DNA of 9,230 nucleotides from Candidatus Cloacimonadota bacterium (GTDB lineage Bacteria; Cloacimonadota; Cloacimonadia; Cloacimonadales; TCS61), in the NCBI GenBank assembly GCA_030628755.1, contig DAOVQH010000077.1, positions 1 to 9,230 of the forward strand. Reading direction: 5' to 3'. Under the pieces are notes generated by a model that saw nothing but the letters and a program-made list of their open reading frames with translations, did not search any database and was not told the origin of the DNA. The position numbers were made by a program, and so were the translations under genes. Shown one piece after another: positions 5,333 to 9,230 of this stretch (position 1 is its first letter; each line of letters opens with the position of its first letter).

Positions 5333-5369
5333 GACCTGTCACGCCGAAACTTTGTGAAGGCGGAAGGTC
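5333..5369. repeat. REP-like imperfect inverted repeat
   Basis: GACCT (5333-5337) pairs with AGGTC (5365-5369) and, inside it, CGCC (5342-5345) pairs with GGCG (5359-5362). The arms are separated by a GTCA/GA internal loop and a 13-base apex. The block is clearly more GC-rich than the surrounding intergenic DNA, as in repetitive extragenic palindromes. It lies between the MutL-like gene and the DUF5684-type gene, both on the minus strand. Confidence 0.55.
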
Positions 5370-5394
5370 AATGTGAAAGAATCTCTCTGGGAGG

Positions 5395-5415
5395 AACCGT
5401 TCGCAAGGTTTTTTT
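5395..5415 (+). terminator. Short hairpin plus T-run at the 3' end of the MutL-like gene
   Basis: AACC (5395-5398), an 8-base GTTCGCAA loop and GGTT (5407-5410) are followed by a run of Ts to 5415. As a terminator it would act rightward, against the MutL-like gene whose stop codon overlaps the T-run. The stem is only 4-5 bp. It may block antisense transcription or be incidental. Confidence 0.25.
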
Positions 5416-8400
5416 ATTTCTCCATCACAATCATCTTCGGTCGTATAACGCCTGCCCGAATTTGTGTGTGACCATTTATGTAGATCATATTCCCATCATG
5501 TTCTTTGAAGAATTTCTCATAATCTTTATCCATTTCAAAGTTGCCAAAACCTTCTGTAATAATAAGAGAGAAGGGAATATTTTCATTTCCGGTTAAAGCC
5601 ACACCGATTTCTTCTCCGGTAAACTGTATAAGATCAGAGTTATCCATGGAAGCTGCCACTACACCTTTAATGTTTTGTTTTTCGGCTTTCTTTAAAAACT
5701 CAATATCGATTTTGGATGGATAAACAACAATATCATTTTTATCGCAATTCCCGATATTTTTAACATCTTCCAGGTATTTCAATTTTCCCCAAGCTTCATT
5801 TCCAAACCCGATGATTCCCATCAGTGTCGAACCTTCATAAGAAATAGTTGCGGAATAACCGAGTTCTATTTCTGTAATTTTCCCTTTAATTCCTGCATAA
5901 CAATGATATGGGTCTTTATCATATTGGATAGTAACAGTACCGGTTTCAGTGTTAATCTCTTTTATTGTTCCTGTGGTTGGAACTGAGACCAGCATAGGGT
6001 GACTTCCATCCGGCAGATCGATCATGCGAACAGCAAGCAGGTCTCCTGCATAAACAAAATCCCCGAGATTTTTCTTCATATAGCGGGGGATGAGTTTTGG
6101 TTTGATATTAAGCTTTTTGGCCACGTTTATGGTTTTGGGTTTGGCAGAGTAATCCTGTATTTCCCGCATAATTATTGTTCCAGAATCATAATTGATCTTT
6201 TCCACTCTACCGCGAACAGGTGAATCGAAATAGTAGTGCTGGAACTGGATCTCATCAATGAACCTGCGAGAACCAATCTCCGCGATTCGCTGTCCGTATT
6301 TTACTCCCTGACCTTCCTTAATTCTCAGTGATTTTTCGATATTTTCAGGATTCAGATGCAGGTAGGTTTTATCAAAGAGAGAAATGACATAGACTCTCGG
6401 CGGGTCGTAGAGATTTTCTCCAATAACAGTATCAGGTGTGACTAACTCTCCTTCTTTAACCAGGATACTCCCTTTGTAGGGAAGTTCGACCTTGTGGGTC
6501 TGCTTTCCTTTTTCTATCGGTTTTTTTTGAATGAAGGATTGGAAACTGGGCTCGATAGGTTTTGGGTCTTTCTTAAATTTATAGAGATTAATAGCTTCAT
6601 TTTTAGCTTTGAAATTTGAATCTATGCTGGCATCGATATAAATAGGAAGGTCTGATTCAAAGCTGAAATCGCGATTTTCTGCATTTAGATAGAATCCCTT
6701 TTCAAGATAGATGTTTATTCGTCTATTTTTACCAGTTTTATTTGGGAAGTATTTTACCTCCCCAACTTTGATTTCAATCGGTTTACCAGCAATTCTCAGG
6801 TTCATTATTGTCTCATTTTCTTTCCATTTTTTACTCATTGGTCGTATAACCAGCCCGATTTTTTCAAAGCATTCTTCAGTAAGCAGTTTTGAAGCCAGTT
6901 TTTCATCAACAGCGCTGAGTTTTCCCATATGAGGTGAGATGAAGTGCTTGTCTTTCCAGATTTCAGTTATTCCTTCAGGTTTGAAGCTGTCGCTGATGAT
7001 TACCAGAGTCTGCCTGTTATTTTCTGTATGAGCAAGAATACCACCGGAACCTATCAGAATATTGATATCATACATGTGGAAACGTCTACTTTCCAGAGCT
7101 TTTTCAAAGTAGAATGCTTCGGTTATTTTATCTAAATCTCTATTGGTTTGTCTAAGTTTATCCAGGAACCCGATCTGTTTTATATTAAAATTCATTTCCA
7201 TATGCTGTTTTTTAGACATGCGGATAGCTTCTCTGGCAATTGCGTGTTCGATCGCATTCTGATAGGAATCGGTGGGGATGTAAGTTGGATAGAGCATTTT
7301 ATTGGCAATGTAGTTTAGCACATAATCCTCCTCAAAATTCTCCGGCAGCCATTTCTTTACATTTTCAAATCCGGCATCTTTAAGAACGTTTGAGATGCTG
7401 TAACTCATGCCGTAATTTGCACTCACGGTGCGGAAATATTTTCCCAGAATATTGGAAAAGATGTCTGTGGTTGCTCCTCCGATGTCAACAGCCATCACAT
7501 TCTCCTCGAGCTGTTCGCTGATAAGTTGGAGAGCATTTATCACTCCCATCGGGGTTGGAATAATATCATCTCCCACGCATTTTTTAAGAATAGAATATCC
7601 GGGAGCCTGTTCCATTACATTGTCCATGAAGAGCTTGTGGATTTTCTCACGTGCTGGCTGCAGATTCTCATCTGTTAAAGTGGGACGCAGATTGGGAACT
7701 ATATAGAGCTCAAACCTTTTCTGGAACAATCCTGCAATAAAGACTCTGGCATCTTTATTGCCGGCAAAAACCAGGGGAATCTCATCTTTTTCACCGAACT
7801 TTGGTTTTGGGTTTGCCAGTTGCAATATTTCACCCAGCCTGAGAATGGAAGCAACAGCACCTCCATCAACTCCCCCGCACATCAGGATAATATCAGGATG
7901 AAGAATTCCCATTGCCTGCATCTGCTCCAGACTGGTGCGTTTATCATCGATAGCGAAAGTATCCAGAATAACTCCACCTGCTCCGTAAGCAGTTCTTTTG
8001 CCACTGCTGGCAGAATCAAACAATGTAAGTCCGATTACAAGAATTTGCAGACCTCCCCCGGCACTACTGGTGGAAAGATAGAGCGTATCTTCACTGAATC
8101 TGAGCTTTTCAGGAGATGCATCGGGGGAAAGGATGATTGTATCAGTTTTTTCTTCCAGTTTTTTGATTGCTCCGAAAACACCAATGTTAACATTTTCTAC
8201 CGGTTTTTCCACAGTTGTGGCAGCGTGATGCAGACCTGTGATTTTGTATGAGGAATTATCCTTTTCTAGAAGCAGGGCTTTAGTGGTGGTACTGCCCACA
8301 TCGGTTATGATTATTTTCTTTTTGGAAAGCATGAGTTTTTCCTTCTGAGCCCATAGGGGAATTTTCGCCACGTTTTCCACAGCCATTTTTTCAGCTTCTT

Positions 8401-8590
8401 CTTCGGAAATTGACAGTTGCTTTATCAGGAACTTTTTTGTGTCTTTGATTATTCGGGAGTATCTTTTCCTGTAGCCGAATTCATCCGTGCAATCTATACA
8501 GTAGTCGTTTCCGATCTCTCCACCTGAGAAATCTTCAGCATCTTTCATTACCTTGCCACAGCTTTTACAGACATAAACTTTTTTCATCAT
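5414..8590 (-). CDS. Large zinc ribbon-MutL/GlmL-like ASKHA ATPase with sandwich-domain C-terminal extension
   Basis: The product has 1058 residues. Residues 1-40 hold a zinc ribbon (Cys8-x2-Cys11, Cys31-x2-Cys34). Residues about 92-590 resemble the MutL/GlmL family, whose members accompany B12-dependent glutamate and related aminomutases and are thought to reactivate or chaperone them. ASKHA nucleotide motifs are visible: phosphate-1 TDVGSTTTK (96-104), phosphate-2 VDIGGATTD (368-376) and adenosine motif LIGSGGILAH (512-521); STSSAGGGLQ (173-182) is also typical. GlmL is roughly 460 residues, so about 450 are extra here. From about 700, barrel-sandwich-like units recur: ILVKEGELV..D.VIGE (709-725), SPVRGRVEKINYDSGTI (790-806), VPTTGTIKEINTETGTVTI (870-888). 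None has a biotinyl or lipoyl lysine motif. A conserved-looking C-terminal domain ends NGHTQIRAGVIRPKMI. The start is 8590 or 8587; GAGG lies 5 or 8 nt upstream respectively. No mutase gene is adjacent in the window. Confidence 0.85.
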   Translation of the reverse strand: MMKKVYVCKSCGKVMKDAEDFSGGEIGNDYCIDCTDEFGYRKRYSRIIKDTKKFLIKQLSISEEEAEKMAVENVAKIPLWAQKEKLMLSKKKIIITDVGSTTTKALLLEKDNSSYKITGLHHAATTVEKPVENVNIGVFGAIKKLEEKTDTIILSPDASPEKLRFSEDTLYLSTSSAGGGLQILVIGLTLFDSASSGKRTAYGAGGVILDTFAIDDKRTSLEQMQAMGILHPDIILMCGGVDGGAVASILRLGEILQLANPKPKFGEKDEIPLVFAGNKDARVFIAGLFQKRFELYIVPNLRPTLTDENLQPAREKIHKLFMDNVMEQAPGYSILKKCVGDDIIPTPMGVINALQLISEQLEENVMAVDIGGATTDIFSNILGKYFRTVSANYGMSYSISNVLKDAGFENVKKWLPENFEEDYVLNYIANKMLYPTYIPTDSYQNAIEHAIAREAIRMSKKQHMEMNFNIKQIGFLDKLRQTNRDLDKITEAFYFEKALESRRFHMYDINILIGSGGILAHTENNRQTLVIISDSFKPEGITEIWKDKHFISPHMGKLSAVDEKLASKLLTEECFEKIGLVIRPMSKKWKENETIMNLRIAGKPIEIKVGEVKYFPNKTGKNRRINIYLEKGFYLNAENRDFSFESDLPIYIDASIDSNFKAKNEAINLYKFKKDPKPIEPSFQSFIQKKPIEKGKQTHKVELPYKGSILVKEGELVTPDTVIGENLYDPPRVYVISLFDKTYLHLNPENIEKSLRIKEGQGVKYGQRIAEIGSRRFIDEIQFQHYYFDSPVRGRVEKINYDSGTIIMREIQDYSAKPKTINVAKKLNIKPKLIPRYMKKNLGDFVYAGDLLAVRMIDLPDGSHPMLVSVPTTGTIKEINTETGTVTIQYDKDPYHCYAGIKGKITEIELGYSATISYEGSTLMGIIGFGNEAWGKLKYLEDVKNIGNCDKNDIVVYPSKIDIEFLKKAEKQNIKGVVAASMDNSDLIQFTGEEIGVALTGNENIPFSLIITEGFGNFEMDKDYEKFFKEHDGNMIYINGHTQIRAGVIRPKMIVMEK

Positions 8591-8620
8591 TTTTTCCTCT
8601 TTTATTTATATTTTTTTAAC

Positions 8621-8686
8621 CACGAATTAACACCAATTTTCACGAATTATTTTTGCCACTGACTTACACAGACAAACACTGTCTTC
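8621..8686 (+). repeat. Two tracts of 10-bp phased CAC repeats upstream of the MutL-like gene
   Basis: Three head-to-tail decamers CACGAATTAA, CACCAATTTT and CACGAATTAT fill 8621-8650. After a 6-bp interruption three more units, CACTGACTTA, CACAGACAAA and CACTGTCTTC, fill 8657-8686. Each begins with CAC at exact 10-bp spacing, close to one helical turn. The tract lies 31 bp upstream of the MutL-like start. The same unit type appears inverted at 2037-2056. No coding potential is seen. Confidence 0.65.
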
Positions 8687-8724
8687 TTTAAAAACGAACA
8701 AAACTAACAAGCACAAACTAATTT

Positions 8725-8812
8725 ATTCGACACGAAAGCAAGGCGACGAGTTGAAATAAATTAAATGCTGCTCAGTTTCGAATGTCGTCTTAACTCCTTG
8801 CGACTCGAATTT
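8725..8812. repeat. Imperfect palindrome just after the S9 hydrolase gene
   Basis: The arm starting ATTCGACACGAAAGCAAGG (about 8725) is matched, reversed and complemented, by the arm ending CCTTGCGACTCGAAT (to about 8810): ATTCGA, GCAAGG and AGTT are shared in order with small insertions. The enclosed spacer is about 45 bp and A/T-rich. A minus-strand ORF covering 8723-8923 overlaps it, but that ORF is only a shadow of the hydrolase gene. It may be a REP-like element or a transcript-end structure. Confidence 0.45.
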
Positions 8813-8813
8813 T

Positions 8814-9230
8814 CTACTCATGAAGTTTTTCCAATCTTCCACCAAGATGTTTAGCAAGAAATATCTCCATAGCACGATAAAATTCAAAGCGATTTTCCTC
8901 ATTGGCAAAACCGTGACCTTCATTATCTTTAACCATATAAGAAACTTCGATATCTTTATCTTTTAGTGCTTTCACTATCTGATCGGATTCAGCTTTTGGA
9001 ACTCTTGGGTCATTGGCACCCTGGGCAATAAATAGAGGTGCCTTGATGTTATCAATATGGAAAAGAGGGGATACAGATTCTAATAATTCTTTATCTTTCT
9101 CAGGATGACCTACCATTTCATAAACCATTTCAATATAAGGTTTCATATATGGTGGAAATGCTTTCATCCAGGAAAATATATTAGAAACTCCCACATAATC
9201 AACACCGCAGGCATATAAATCGGGTGTAAA
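8814..9230 (-). CDS. S9-family alpha/beta hydrolase (prolyl oligopeptidase-like), C-terminal part
   Basis: The frame is open from the right window edge to a TAG at 8814-8816 and gives 138 residues starting FTPDLYACGVDYVGVSN. It matches the C-terminal part of the catalytic domain of S9 serine peptidases (dipeptidyl- or acylaminoacyl-peptidase type). Segments seen are YEMVGHPEKDKELLESVSPL, FIAQGANDPRVPKAESDQIV, which contains the catalytic Asp in ANDPRVP, and DNEGHGF with the catalytic His. The GxSxGG nucleophile motif should lie just beyond the edge, since FTPDLYACG usually follows it closely. The protein probably ends normally at LAKHLGGRLEKLHE. An apparent GTG start at 9194 is inside the domain and is not a real start. 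Confidence 0.88.
   Translation of the reverse strand, partial: FTPDLYACGVDYVGVSNIFSWMKAFPPYMKPYIEMVYEMVGHPEKDKELLESVSPLFHIDNIKAPLFIAQGANDPRVPKAESDQIVKALKDKDIEVSYMVKDNEGHGFANEENRFEFYRAMEIFLAKHLGGRLEKLHE

Noticed and set aside
7820..8251. 143-residue plus-strand ORF opposite the MutL-like gene
   Set aside because: It is antisense to conserved ATPase sequence, with Cys/Ser/Phe-rich composition typical of a shadow frame.
8723..8923. 66-residue minus-strand ORF overlapping the S9 gene end
   Set aside because: It runs out of frame through the conserved hydrolase tail and into the palindrome; there is no ribosome-binding site and no recognisable protein pattern.
1..9230. CRISPR array, tRNA, rRNA, transposase or integrase
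   Set aside because: No regularly spaced 25-40 bp repeats, no cloverleaf, no rRNA-like sequence and no recombinase motifs were seen on either strand. The only periodic repeats are 10 bp and 33 bp.

Overview
The window is AT-rich bacterial chromosome. It probably comes from an uncultured, anaerobic, Gram-negative-type lineage: one gene looks like an outer-membrane barrel, one has a lipoprotein signal, and one is a relative of the accessory ATPase of B12-dependent amino-acid mutases. The combination (MutL-like ATPase, DUF5684-type membrane protein, barrel with a small N-terminal beta domain, decamer-type intergenic repeats) reminds me of Cloacimonadota or related candidate phyla. That placement is inference only.

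Layout. Positions 1-275 hold the 3' end of an MscS-type mechanosensitive channel gene (+). Positions 276-2200 hold a toxin-antitoxin pair (+): a HigB/RelE-like toxin (619-924) and an antitoxin (914-1999) that joins a HigA/XRE helix-turn-helix to an ImmA/IrrE-type zinc peptidase domain. An 83-bp, 3-mismatch copy of the mscS 3' end follows at 2115-2197, so the TA module lies between direct repeats of its neighbour. From about 2230 to the right edge all genes are on the minus strand. In transcription order from the right they are: the C-terminal part of an S9/alpha-beta hydrolase (8814-9230), a 1058-residue zinc ribbon-MutL-like ATPase-sandwich-domain protein (5414-8590), a DUF5684-type membrane protein (4823-5200), a secreted barrel-like protein (3746-4759), a 30-codon Nudix N-terminal remnant (3587-3679), a lipoprotein with an internal 77-residue duplication (2743-3582), a complete Nudix hydrolase (2340-2735), and a short coding-like C-terminal scrap carrying a 33-bp duplication (2233-2337).

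The most interesting feature is a repeated architecture. Two accessory units, the TA pair and the lipoprotein gene, each sit beside an intact neighbour and a partial copy of that same neighbour: the mscS 3' end in one case, the Nudix 5' end in the other. No integrase, transposase, CRISPR array, tRNA or rRNA is visible. The minus-strand genes do not form an obvious pathway. The lipoprotein and Nudix genes are 7 bp apart and probably co-transcribed; the MutL-like gene has no mutase gene beside it here.
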